Below are positions 26,101 through 35,969 of a DNA stretch of 64,000 nt, in pieces. Source of the stretch: Drosophila pseudoobscura (lineage: Eukaryota; Arthropoda; Insecta; Diptera; Drosophilidae); contig NC_046681.1 of NCBI RefSeq assembly GCF_009870125.1, forward strand, positions 15,761,001 to 15,825,000, read 5' to 3'. Position 1 is the stretch's first letter, and every line of letters begins with the position of its first letter. A program made the translations under genes and the position numbers. The notes beneath the pieces are model-generated. The model saw only the letters and a program-made list of their open reading frames with translations, was not told the DNA's origin and searched no databases.

Positions 26101-29100
26101 ATTTTATCAATCCCATTCCCAGCTAATGTTTTGGTGTCATTATTGTAGTTATGAATATTTCTATCTAAACTATATTTGATGCTTTCGATTCCATTCTTAA
26201 GTCTGTTTAGTACTAGATATAATCATCTTGATGCTTAAAATAATGTTTTACATTGATGTTTCAAATTGGTATCCATAAGATATCCATTGTATATTCCTTA
26301 TTAAATGCAGAAGAACATATTCCACTATATCCCTAAGAAATAATTAAAGAGCGAACAGTCTATTCGCTCATGGGAAATTTGTATAGCGAATCAACGTCTT
26401 TCGCACCAGTACGCCCGTATGGCCCCCTGGGGAACAGGGGTATTAAATCTATATTCCCCCTAAGAATAGTGAATATTTAATCCATCCATCGCAGCAGGGA
26501 CTCCAAAACTATTAATAGATCTTCCCATAGTCTGTACTCAAATGAGAATTCATAAATTAATAAATTCCCTTTCCAATTCGCCAACCAAAATAATTTCCAT
26601 TCTTAAAGTCCTAAGGTGGGATTACTAGTAATTCCATTTATGAATTCCCTTTCGAATTCTCAAGCCCATTTCCATTCTTAAAGGCAGAGAGAGGTAGGTA
26701 CATTCCTTCACTCTTTTAGCCCGGATCTGCCCGGAGAAGCCTTTAACAATTGTTTTTTGTGTTTCTCAATCGTAGTCGACTTCGCGATGAAATGCAATGA
26801 AAACCAGTTTCGTTTCAATTCAGTTTCTCAAGACATAGTTAAGCTGTTGGGCTGTTGGCTGTGTGTTGCCTTATAGCATGCAAATCGGTGGCATTATTAG
26901 TCATTATGCGGCGGCTGGGGCTGCCTGTGTGTCTGTGTGTGTGAGTGGCAAAAGCTGCCACAAGAGCCGGTTCGGCCTTCACGCCGGCCCGCAAGGGAGG
27001 TGCGGCATGCCATGGAGTGGAGTGGAGTGGACCGGACCGGACCGAATCGGTTTAGTTCAAGCGGCGGCCCAAATTTGGGGCGTTGAAAATGCTGTAGTAT
27101 TTCAATTGGTTTTCCATTTGAAAAAGTACGTTTTTGCTACGCTGGAAAATGTTAATTAAGGCCCAAATTAGTGCCATCAATATGGAAAGAGGTAAGGAGA
27201 ACAAGACCTGCAAAGGCGATGATTTGAAGGGTGAAATAATTACCATAAAAAAATTACTATCTGCAGAGTCACACTTTCATGTCAGGGAAAACAATCTAGT
27301 ACTCGTATCTGGCACAGCATGGAGTTCTTGGAGTAGACTTCCTCTCGTCCGAAGACTGAGCCACAGAAGGGAGCAAAACGACGGCCTGACCCACTTGATC
27401 GCAGCAATCAATCTTTAAGCACATCTTCGATGATCTTGGGGAAGAACCAATGCCCCAGGCCTTGTGGCAATCGAAATGGAATTATGGAATAGGATACCGA
27501 TGATTTCTTTTAATTTCATTTAGCCCAGTCATCGCCTGGCCTTTGGCCAAAACGAGATACGACGATATTAAATACATTTTGTAGTTCCCTCTTCTACTTC
27601 TATACGCGTTGACCTGAATCATGACAGAAGGCAAGGCACGCACGATCCAAGAGCTCTCTGTGGTCTGTAGAAAGTGTCGCCCGCCGCTTGCCACTCTCTT
27701 TTTTTCTCTCTGACATTTCGTGGGGGGAAGGCTTAATGAACTTTCTGGGGATTGGCCCACAATTGATAAACCATCTTAATGCCCCCATGGAAGCTTCAAC
27801 TTTGACATACTCGTACTCCAAAGTGCGGCCAGCAGTTCATTGAAAGGCCACAAACGGGCAGAAAAAATATAACATTTTAATGGCTTTCTGCTTGAGGCTA
27901 AAGTCTTCAAGAATATATGTATATATATATATGTATTTTTCCTAACTGCCGGTTAGGAAATTCTAATTAAAATGTTCAAGCTCTGCTCTGGTGGAATCTT
28001 CTCACATTTATGAGTGTTGTGCCGCTTCTTTCTGGCTTCTGGTGGGTTATACAAGTCCATTGTTTGCCTGGTAGAGGATATTGCGTATGGGAATGGGAAT
28101 GGGCAAATATATAATACAAAAGGCAGGCAGATCTTAGGCTTAGTTTTTTCAACACTAATTGGAGGCCAAAGATGAAGACTTTGGAAAAGGAAAACTAAAT
28201 GGAAACCATGTGGAAAGTTAATCTAACAATTATTCAATTAACATTTAACCACCGAGTGAGTGACAATTCAATGAACCAGCCACACAATCATTTATTTATT
28301 AAACATTAACAAGTTCAAATAAATTAAGGAAAAACTACCTGCTGTAAAAGCCACATTTTTAATAACCAACGGACCTGTCCAACAGCCTCAAATTATGGCA
28401 GCCGAAGGATTAGCTAATAAACCATTTTGAAGATCATTTCGAAGACGGTGAGTCTCAGTCTATAGAAGGCCCAAAAAAGGCCAAAACAACGTCCATCAAT
28501 ATGAAAACAAGAATAAAAAAAAGGAAACCAGAAACCAACAAACCGACATCTTAGGAAGGTCCACCAGGGGATACCCTGTACTTGGAGACAGGCTATGAGT
28601 ATGAAAGGAAAATGTACAAAAATACTACCAGAAAAGGGTAAAATATTGGAATAATACTTGCAGATTCCTCTTGTAATATGTATTCTAAAATAATTAGTTT
28701 TTGTCTTGAAGATGGCGGCTGCCACAACAATTTCTGAACACACCACATCTGCACCACATCGCATCCTTTCGTCTGTAAGATCCAGCTTATCTTTCTACCC
28801 CCCATTCTAATGGGTATTAAAACCACTCTAGAGAGGTAGCTGACACTTTGATGTGTGGACCCAAAGTGCTGGCCAACGACGAGTAGGCCTGCCTCGCGCT
28901 CGCTGCCACAAAAGCAAGTCCAAAAGTATGGCCAAGACACGCGTGATTTATGGGCACGTCTCCGTGGTCCGTGGCTCTATTCATCCAAGAATGTGTAATG
29001 TACGAGAGAATACATGTTTGGGGGTACAAGAAAAGCAACAAAAACAAAAACAGGAGAAACAGCAGCAGCAGCAGTAGAGATATTGATGCGGCCATAACCA

Positions 29101-29461
29101 TTTCGGTTGAGTTCAACGCCGTTGCCGTCGCCGTCGCCGACCGTCCCGTCCCGTCACATTCGGAGTCTCTTTGGAGTTTTGTTCACGCTTCGTGGGTATC
29201 TGCCGGTCGGTGGTGGTGGTGGTGGTGCTGCGGCTGCAATTGCAATTTGCAACATGCAACAGATCCTAAAACAATGCACAACACACACTACACAGCACAC
29301 CACGCACCAGCACCAAACCACCGACTGCATTGCCAATCAAAATTGTTAACATATTGTGCAAAAAAAAAAATGGGAAAAACAACTCAACAACTCAGCGGCA
29401 GGCTACAACATTTACATGGATGGTGTTTTAGACAAATAACAATGGAATAAGCCCTGCACGG

Positions 29462-29645
29462 CTGCACTGTGAGAAATAATCATACGATAAGCCAAGTAAT
29501 TGTGGGGCAATTTGAAGGGAAAAGATGGTCTTCTGACTTTGAAAAGAGATGCAAATCAAAAGGAGATTAAGTTTATATGCAGATTGACCTACACTGTGAG
29601 AAATATTCATATAAACAGCTAATTATGGAGTAATTGTTAGGGAAG
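29462..29645. repeat. Imperfect direct repeat beginning C.CACTGTGAGAAAT
   Basis: Two units about 127 bp apart, at about 29465 and 29592, share CACTGTGAGAAAT, a following ATTCATA/AATCATA, then AGCTAATTATGG/AGCCAAGTAATTGTGG and a GGGAA block. They are strongly diverged. Confidence 0.5.
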
Positions 29646-30207
29646 GAGCCGCCCCGTAAATTCCTTCGAATAAATCGTTAAAAAAATCCAAACTCCAGAC
29701 AGACAACCGCTAAGGTATCACATACACCTATAATTATGACGCGTAGGGTAGCAACAGGCCTCTTTTCTCGGATTTTTCGGTTGCACCCAAACGACAGCAG
29801 CTGCAGCATGCCACATGGCTCACCTCGATGCTCGCTGCCCGTTGCTGTGGCAGGTTCAATCAACTCTCGCTCTACCTCTGCCTCTTTTCTTTGAGGCAGA
29901 GAGAGAGCCAGGTAGAGAGGGAGAGAGTACCGCACCATGTGCCTTAATGGCCTTGGCTTACGCCTGGGCCAACACACTCGAATTAGCTTGTCTCAGCGGT
30001 TTGACGCGCCCCATGGATGATCTAATCGTCATACACTTAGCACTTAATTGTGGCTCCTCCACCGACGACAGCGCCGCTGACTGCGCCGAATGCGACTGCC
30101 ACCGCGGCGATGATAAATCACAGTCTCAAACCAGCAAAAACAACAACCACGTCAAATATTATTCATATCTGAAGCTAAACACGAAGTGATTTTACTCAAA
30201 ATCTTAA

Positions 30208-30935
30208 CTGAATCATCGGAGGGGATCATCTAAGGCGGAAATAATGCACTTCCGAGATGCTTTTTCATTGAATGGAATGCTAAATTTCAAAAGGGAAACG
30301 TACTAAAGTTTGGGTTAAAAAAAATCATAAGATAGGATACTCTAATAAAGAGAGAGAACCCTTTAAAGATCATACTTTGTGTTATACTTTGGTATAGTTC
30401 AAGGCGGAAATAGTGCGTTTTCAAAGTGCTATGTGAAAAGCACATTCCAGAAAGCATTTAGGAAATAATATTGCAGTTTAAAACGTACTTTATCGTGAAG
30501 AAAAGTACTTAAAGTAAAAGAAAAATGATCTTTCAAAGAAATATTGCAAATACCTTTGAAGAAAACTAAAATACAACCCGTGCAGAATCACAGGGTAAAC
30601 AATCGAGGGCTTCAACCCTCACTGAATCATGTGGCAGAATGATGCAAATTTCTAACCGAATTGAATCACAGAGTAAATAATTTATGGTTTAGAAAATCTG
30701 ATCTAATATTTCATTTAGATATACTATACGTTGAGACCAACTGAATCATCAGAGGATATAATCTAAGGCCTTGGGGTACCCTTTCTAATACCTATTTCAT
30801 TTTGAGATACAAAAGTATTTAAGATACTGAATCATCACAAGCGATAATCTAAGGCAAAAACAGGTCAGTACAAAGCCTCGCTTTGAAATATAATGAATAT
30901 TTAAGCCCAAAATGAATCATCGCAAACCTTAAACC
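30208..30935. repeat. Degenerate ~80-90 bp tandem array with core TGAATCATC...ATAATCTAAGGC
   Basis: Clear cores lie at 30209, 30624, 30740, 30828 and 30911, with weaker ones near 30327, 30398, 30583 and 30662. The best copies read CTGAATCATC, a short G/A-rich spacer, then ATAATCTAAGGC. Spacing of the last units is about 81-88 bp. Divergence between units is high, so the array is old or under relaxed constraint outside the core. Confidence 0.6.
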
Positions 30936-31642
30936 ATATTCTATATACAAAAATATAATATAGTAGTTCCAATCTATGGTTTACTCACTTATTTAGCGTT
31001 ATAGACTGAGGTATAACGTAAAAAATATTCCAATTGTCGACTGAAGATAATCCACATAGAATGATTCCAAAGAATGCATGCAGTAGAGAGACACATACAT
31101 ATGTACAAGCGTGTGTACGTGAGTGTATGATGAAGATGGGTAGAAGATACACAGAGAGAAAGATGGACAGAGAGACTGGTACTGGACTGATATCAAGAGA
31201 GAGCGCAGCGACGCTATAGTTGCACGATCTTCTGGTTATAACTTTTTGCAAGGCATTTTCTGATTTCTGCACGCCTATTTATCTCTATTTTTTGTTGTTG
31301 TTTTTTATTTAACCCGCTTAGCGTATAGTGTATTATTATTGAAAAGAAAAAACTTTTTCCGCCTAGGCAAGCACTTTTTTCTATAAAGTATAGCACACTG
31401 AAAGCCACTTTTTGTTTTCTGATGTGTTGTGTTGTGTTTTGCTGAGGAAGAGACCGTAGCGTAGCCCGAAACGAACGCGCATTAAGCCGGAGATGGTTGT
31501 TGGTTGGTATTTCAAAAATACTACAATACAGTACAGTGCATGTACTTGTGTCTGTGCGTGTGTGTATGTATGTACAACTGTTAACTGGGGGCCCCGGGTA
31601 TTGGCCAAAAGGGAGAGAGCGCGCTCGCGATCTCCGCTTGTT

Positions 31643-31680
31643 GGTCTGGCAGTGGCGACGTTCAAAAAGTGACTGAACAA
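31643..31680 (-). promoter_or_regulatory. Inr + DPE core promoter, minus strand, start near 31674
   Basis: On the minus strand the initiator TTCAGTCA places A+1 at 31674, and AGACC lies exactly at +28 to +32 (31647-31643), which matches the Drosophila DPE consensus and its fixed spacing. There is no TATA box. The downstream sequence is leader-like. The likeliest product is a distal transcript of the large gene whose coding exons start at 11710; that link is inference. Confidence 0.45.
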
Positions 31681-32456
31681 AGCGCAACGAAGCTGCAAAC
31701 GTGTCTTAAACATTGGAAACTAGCCGCGAGCGGCGAGAGAGTGGCAGCAGGGAGAGCGCGATCCAAGCCGCAGTAAAAGCCAAGAATGAAAGACACAAAG
31801 AAACTGGTTAGGCTGCCTTCTGCTTCTGCTTGTGCTTCTGCAGACCCGGCACAATTCTTGGCCAAAAGAAGCCACCCAAAGGAAGCTCCCCCCCCCCCCC
31901 CCCCCCCCCCCCCCCACTCTTGCCAAGGTTAATAACATTTTTGTAGGCTTCTGCTGCAGCCGAGATCGGTGATCGGTGGAAGAAGAGACAGCATGTACAT
32001 AACTAAAGGGAACTATAAATCTGCAACTCCTTACCTGTGCACCCTTGGGCATCTCTCTCTCACTGTGTCTCTGCCTGCCTCTGGCTTGGGAGACTTCCTC
32101 AACGAAAATAGAAACTCGTTTTCCCTCGAGGAACTCTCGCAGTTGTATTTAAATTCAGCCAGGCCGTTGGCGGTTGGTTGGTTATGCAAAAAAGCAGACA
32201 AATCTTCCCACTGCGACAAAAGTGGGCGGCACAACAGGCCAGGCATTCACGTGAGACTCCAACTCCAGTTGGGAGTAGTCGTTCCAGCAGCGTCCGGCAC
32301 ATAGCCAAAACTCCTGTTAGCTGCTCCTAGTACAAACGGGTCCCCATCCCCGTTCCGTTCAGTCCATTCGAGTGGTCCGCGCTCTGTTGACCGCATTATT
32401 GGATGTCTGCCGAAGAGGCAATTTGCAGTGAGAGACGGACAACTGGAAAGGCTTGT
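31675..32456. other. Upstream region between the distal minus promoter and the small plus unit
   Basis: No gene recognised. It holds the 28-nt C run at 31888-31915 and a TATAAATC string near 32016. Probably promoter-proximal regulatory DNA. Confidence 0.4.
31888..31915. repeat. Poly(C) homopolymer, 28 nt
   Basis: An uninterrupted run of 28 C residues, about 215 bp upstream of the candidate minus-strand start at 31674. Confidence 0.95.
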
Positions 32457-32728
32457 TATAAATAGTTTCGTACCTCAACTATGCCAAGGCGCTGCAGTCG
32501 CTGCTAATTGTCGTCGAAGCATGGTCATGGACGAGAGCAACAAGTGCTGCGGCGGCCTGGCGACGGGCGCTCCAATTGCTACAGCCGGCTTTGAGCGCTC
32601 GGATTTCGCTACCGCGTTTAAGTTTGTGTGTAATTTGCGATACCAGCAATTGCAGGGGCTGCAATGACAAGCATTAGACCACTTGGACACCTCCATTACG
32701 TTAATAACTATAGGTTTAAAGCAATAAA
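32457..32728 (+). CDS. Candidate small gene: TATA box, 48-residue ORF, poly(A) signal
   Basis: A canonical TATA box (TATAAATAG, 32457-32465) is followed by ATG at 32521 and a 48-codon frame to TGA at 32665-32667, then AATAAA at 32723-32728. The peptide starts MVMDESNKCCGGLATG and ends YQQLQGLQ. Codons mostly end in G or C in the first half, as in expressed fly genes. The same frame is open upstream to an ATG at 32428. No family is recognised, there is no signal peptide, and no strong initiator lies at the ideal distance from the TATA box. It could also be a noncoding transcript or chance. Confidence 0.3.
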
Positions 32729-32739
32729 AACAATTTATT

Positions 32740-33899
32740 AAGCAAAAAAAAATGCAAAATGACCGCGCATTTATCTATAACATCTGACCCTCAGAAATAT
32801 ACCGAAATATACCGTCTCATTTTAAAAATATACCGTAAATATACTGACGAATTCCAGATCTATTTTACATATTCCTCGTTTTTGATATTCCGTCGAATAT
32901 TACTAGTTATATAACAAATTTAGCCCTGCCCACATAATTTTATCTGATTAATGAATCAATTCCCTACTTGACTGGTTTGTTTTAAATACTTGCTTTTATT
33001 GGATCTTGTCTAAAAAAGGTTTAGCGAAATAGGTCAAACAAAAAAAGTTTTAGCGAAATGAATCAAAAAAAAGAAAGAGGATAGGCGTACAGTATACTGT
33101 ATGGTTAGTGCCGGATCGTAATGAGGCGGTATATTTAAACCGAACACGTGAAAATCTAACTTTATAATGATACCAATTTTAATACTATCCCGTTAAAGTT
33201 ACCAACATGGCAAGTACCCTGCTAAAAAGCATGATGTAGGAAACGGCCGACAGGATGTCCTGATGTGTCGTGTTAATATTCCACAAATAATTGCGGGATA
33301 GTCCCCTTGAGCGACTGTCCGAGTGTCTCCAGCTGTCAGCTTTTAAACTGTCTCAGCCTGAATGGTAGACTATCCAAGGTCAAATTTTCCCCGAATAACA
33401 TTCTGAATCAGCTTCAGCTCTATCCAGTTGGGTTCACCTTTTCAATGGTTGGGAAATTGCAGTGCCAATAATCACCATATGTGATCCAAGAACAGTAATT
33501 AAAGTAAATAAAATGGGACTTATTTGTTGTGAAACCTTACCTATCGACTGGTGCGCGCCAAATAGATATATACATGTTTTGGCGATGTTTTAGCATATCG
33601 ATACATCATTTTGTACTGTTTACCAACACCCCCTGCTAGGGTTGCCAGCCAAAGACTGAAAAGAGAAATATTTTTCCACGTATTAAAACAATTGTACATT
33701 TATTTATAAATAAAACCAAAGTTAATAAGTTAGAAAGTTTTAAATTAGAGTAAAGTGTAAGATTCGTTGCCCTGCCATGCCCATGTCGTGTCGAGTGCTC
33801 CAGTACCATCCCTAGCACTCACTGCAACACGCACCACACCGCCGAAACGGAACCCAACCTGCGCACCGACCGCCGTCCCCCAGGAGCCGGAAAAGAGCG
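32740..33899. promoter_or_regulatory. CycK: Intergenic and promoter DNA upstream of Cyclin K
   Basis: No coding frame is supported. Near 32795-32836 the word AATATACCG is repeated three times, with an inverted GGTATATTT at 33126. A 38-bp segment with TTTAGCGAAAT is tandemly duplicated near 33018-33070. A perfect DRE, TATCGATA, lies at 33596-33603, typical of housekeeping fly promoters, and suggests that Cyclin K transcription starts shortly downstream. Confidence 0.5.
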
Positions 33900-35171
33900 A
33901 TGCCTTGCTGGTATTATGACAAAAAGGAACTGCGAGAGAGAACACCGTCAATTCTGGATGGCATCACATACGAGAACGAGCGGCGCTATCGCAAGGAGGG
34001 CGCCCGCTTCATCATGGAATGCGGCACAAAGATGGGACTCGGCCACAACACGATGGCCACCGGAGTGGTGTACTTTCATCGGTTCTACATGTTCCACTCG
34101 TTCAGGAGCTTTCCACGCTACGTCACCGCCTGCTGTTGCCTCTTCTTCGCCGGCAAGGTGGAGGAGACGCCCAAAAAGTGTCGCGACATCATCAAAACCG
34201 CCCGCGGCATCCTCAACGATAACTATTTCTACTCTTTTGGGGAGGATCCCAAGGAGGAGGTAATGACACTGGAGCGCATTCTGCTGCAGACAATCAAGTT
34301 CGACCTGCAGGTGGAGCATCCTTACACATTTCTCCTCAAGTACGCCAAGTGCTTCAAGGGCGACCAGCAGAAGCTACAGAAGATGGTCCAAATGGCCTGG
34401 AATTTCGTCAACGACTCCCTCAGCACGGTCGTCTGTCTGCAGTGGGAGCCGGAGATCATAGCCGTTGCGCTCATCCATCTGGCCAGCAAACTGAGCAAAT
34501 TTACGGTCCAGGACTGGGAGGGCCGGCAGCCGCAACACCAGCGCTGGTGGGACATGTTCGTGTCGGATGTGACGATGGATATACTGGAGGATATATGCCA
34601 CCAGGTGTTGGATCTGTACCAGTCCACCCAGAAGGAGGCACAGCTACCGAACAGTCCGCCCCAGAAGCCCCCCAGTCGCGCCGACAGTCCTACAACTGTC
34701 AAGCCCATGAATCCCAGTGGAGGAGGAGTACCCGCCCAGCAGCAACAGCCGCCGCCACCGCCGCCCACAAACAACAGCAGTGGCAATGGCAACCATTTGG
34801 ACCTCAACAATATACAGAGCATCAAATCGCTGGCCAATGCAGTGCCCTCCGCCGTCAGCTGCATCAACAACAGCAACAACGATGCACTGACAGTGGTGCA
34901 GCAGCAGCAGGCGCCGCTGTCGGGACCCACGCCGCCTGGAGGAGGGCAGGCCAACTATCACATGTACCATGCGCCACCGCCACCTCCGCCTCCCGTAGTG
35001 CCTATGCCACAGTATGCCGCAGCAGCATGGAATGTCCAGCAGCCGCCGCCCACGCATTATAATGCTGCCGTTGCGCCGCCCCCACCAATGCCCCCGAATA
35101 TGGGGGCTCCTGGGGGCCCAGGCGGTGGCTATTACAATGCAGGACGACAGCCGCAGCAGCGATACCAATAG
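33900..35171 (+). CDS. CycK: Cyclin K
   Basis: Regulatory subunit of CDK12-type kinases that phosphorylate the RNA polymerase II C-terminal domain in the nucleus; this role is family knowledge. The single coding exon gives 423 residues, close to the size known for fly Cyclin K. It starts [17 protein letters not shown], the conserved N-terminus just before the first cyclin box. The cyclin fold spans about residues 20-260 and includes [20 protein letters not shown] and [20 protein letters not shown]. From about residue 265 the tail is Pro/Gln/Asn-rich with long proline runs, as in metazoan Cyclin K. A DRE lies about 300 bp upstream, and a poly(A) signal AATAAA occurs at 35243-35248. It is convergent with the minus-strand gene ending at 35970. 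Identification is secure; absence of introns is observed for the coding part only. Confidence 0.96.
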   Translation: MPCWYYDKKELRERTPSILDGITYENERRYRKEGARFIMECGTKMGLGHNTMATGVVYFHRFYMFHSFRSFPRYVTACCCLFFAGKVEETPKKCRDIIKTARGILNDNYFYSFGEDPKEEVMTLERILLQTIKFDLQVEHPYTFLLKYAKCFKGDQQKLQKMVQMAWNFVNDSLSTVVCLQWEPEIIAVALIHLASKLSKFTVQDWEGRQPQHQRWWDMFVSDVTMDILEDICHQVLDLYQSTQKEAQLPNSPPQKPPSRADSPTTVKPMNPSGGGVPAQQQQPPPPPPTNNSSGNGNHLDLNNIQSIKSLANAVPSAVSCINNSNNDALTVVQQQQAPLSGPTPPGGGQANYHMYHAPPPPPPPVVPMPQYAAAAWNVQQPPPTHYNAAVAPPPPMPPNMGAPGGPGGGYYNAGRQPQQRYQ

Positions 35172-35242
35172 ACAGAAACACAAAACAGTGGGGGAAGTGG
35201 AAGCGAGCGGCTTGCAAGTACAGATTATACATATTAATAATT

Positions 35243-35248
35243 AATAAA
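35243..35248 (+). terminator. CycK: Poly(A) signal of Cyclin K
   Basis: AATAAA about 70 nt after the stop codon, the first such hexamer downstream. Confidence 0.7.
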
Positions 35249-35969
35249 GCGTAATTTTATTAAAAACAAACATTCTCACCGTTTTACATCAAATCGGAGT
35301 CGAGTCGAGGGTGGAGCAGGGCAGGAGGAGTCGAGTCTGCCTGTTGTGTCTTCCACTAATATCCTGGATGATCCTCTCCTTTGGGGCTGTCTGAAGTGTA
35401 TGCTGAATGCTGTATGCTGTGGCGTGTGTGTCTGTCTGAGATTTACTTTCCTACTTAGAGTTTATTCAGATTTCTTTTGTTTCCTTGTTTTTGTTTTTCA
35501 GTATACAAGCTAAGCTATGTACGAGTTATACATAATGATGTATTTATGTATTGTTGGATGTTTATATATATATATATATGTATATATATGGTATATGCGT
35601 ATGTAGGTGATATACGTTTAGAGGGCGTGTGTGGCATATACATAGATAATGGGCGGGGGCGGTACTGTACTGTAACTATATCGATATTGCAAAACTCGGT
35701 TAACGATTAAATTGTTTCGGAGTAACGTTGTACGGTTACACCCTTTCTCTTTTTTTTTTGTTTTTGTTTAAGTACACACTAAACATGTGGGGGATTCTTA
35801 GATTCTCTCCATGGATTCTCATACGTTTCCTCAATCGGAATTTCAACATAAAACGCAGCTAAGCATACAATTTTCATTTGATTTTTAGTGTGTGTTGTGG
35901 GTGTTCGTGTTTCTGTCTGTGGATGAATGTGCGTGTGCGTTTGCATTTGCGTGTGCGTGGGTCCTTCCT
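35249..35969. other. Convergent 3' intergenic region
   Basis: Lies between the 3' ends of Cyclin K (+) and the unknown minus-strand gene. It contains T-rich and (TA)n tracts near 35568-35590 and GT-rich simple sequence near 35890-35950. It probably contains the 3'UTR of the minus gene. No gene seen. Confidence 0.5.

Larger units (their letters stand above)
20126..31600. other. Long intron or intergenic stretch without recognised genes
   Basis: About 11.5 kb of A/T-rich DNA, presumably the large 5' intron of the minus-strand gene. Open frames here are short and lack coding character. Structures seen are a partly duplicated segment (29462-29645), a degenerate tandem array (30208-30935), TATA-like and AATAAA strings, and simple repeats such as TACTCG near 23655. 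Enhancers are likely in a region of this size, but I could not define one. Confidence 0.55.

Noticed and set aside
26410..26450. CCCCTG...CAGGGG hairpin
   Set aside because: Only a 6-bp stem in intronic DNA with no terminator, tRNA or miRNA features.
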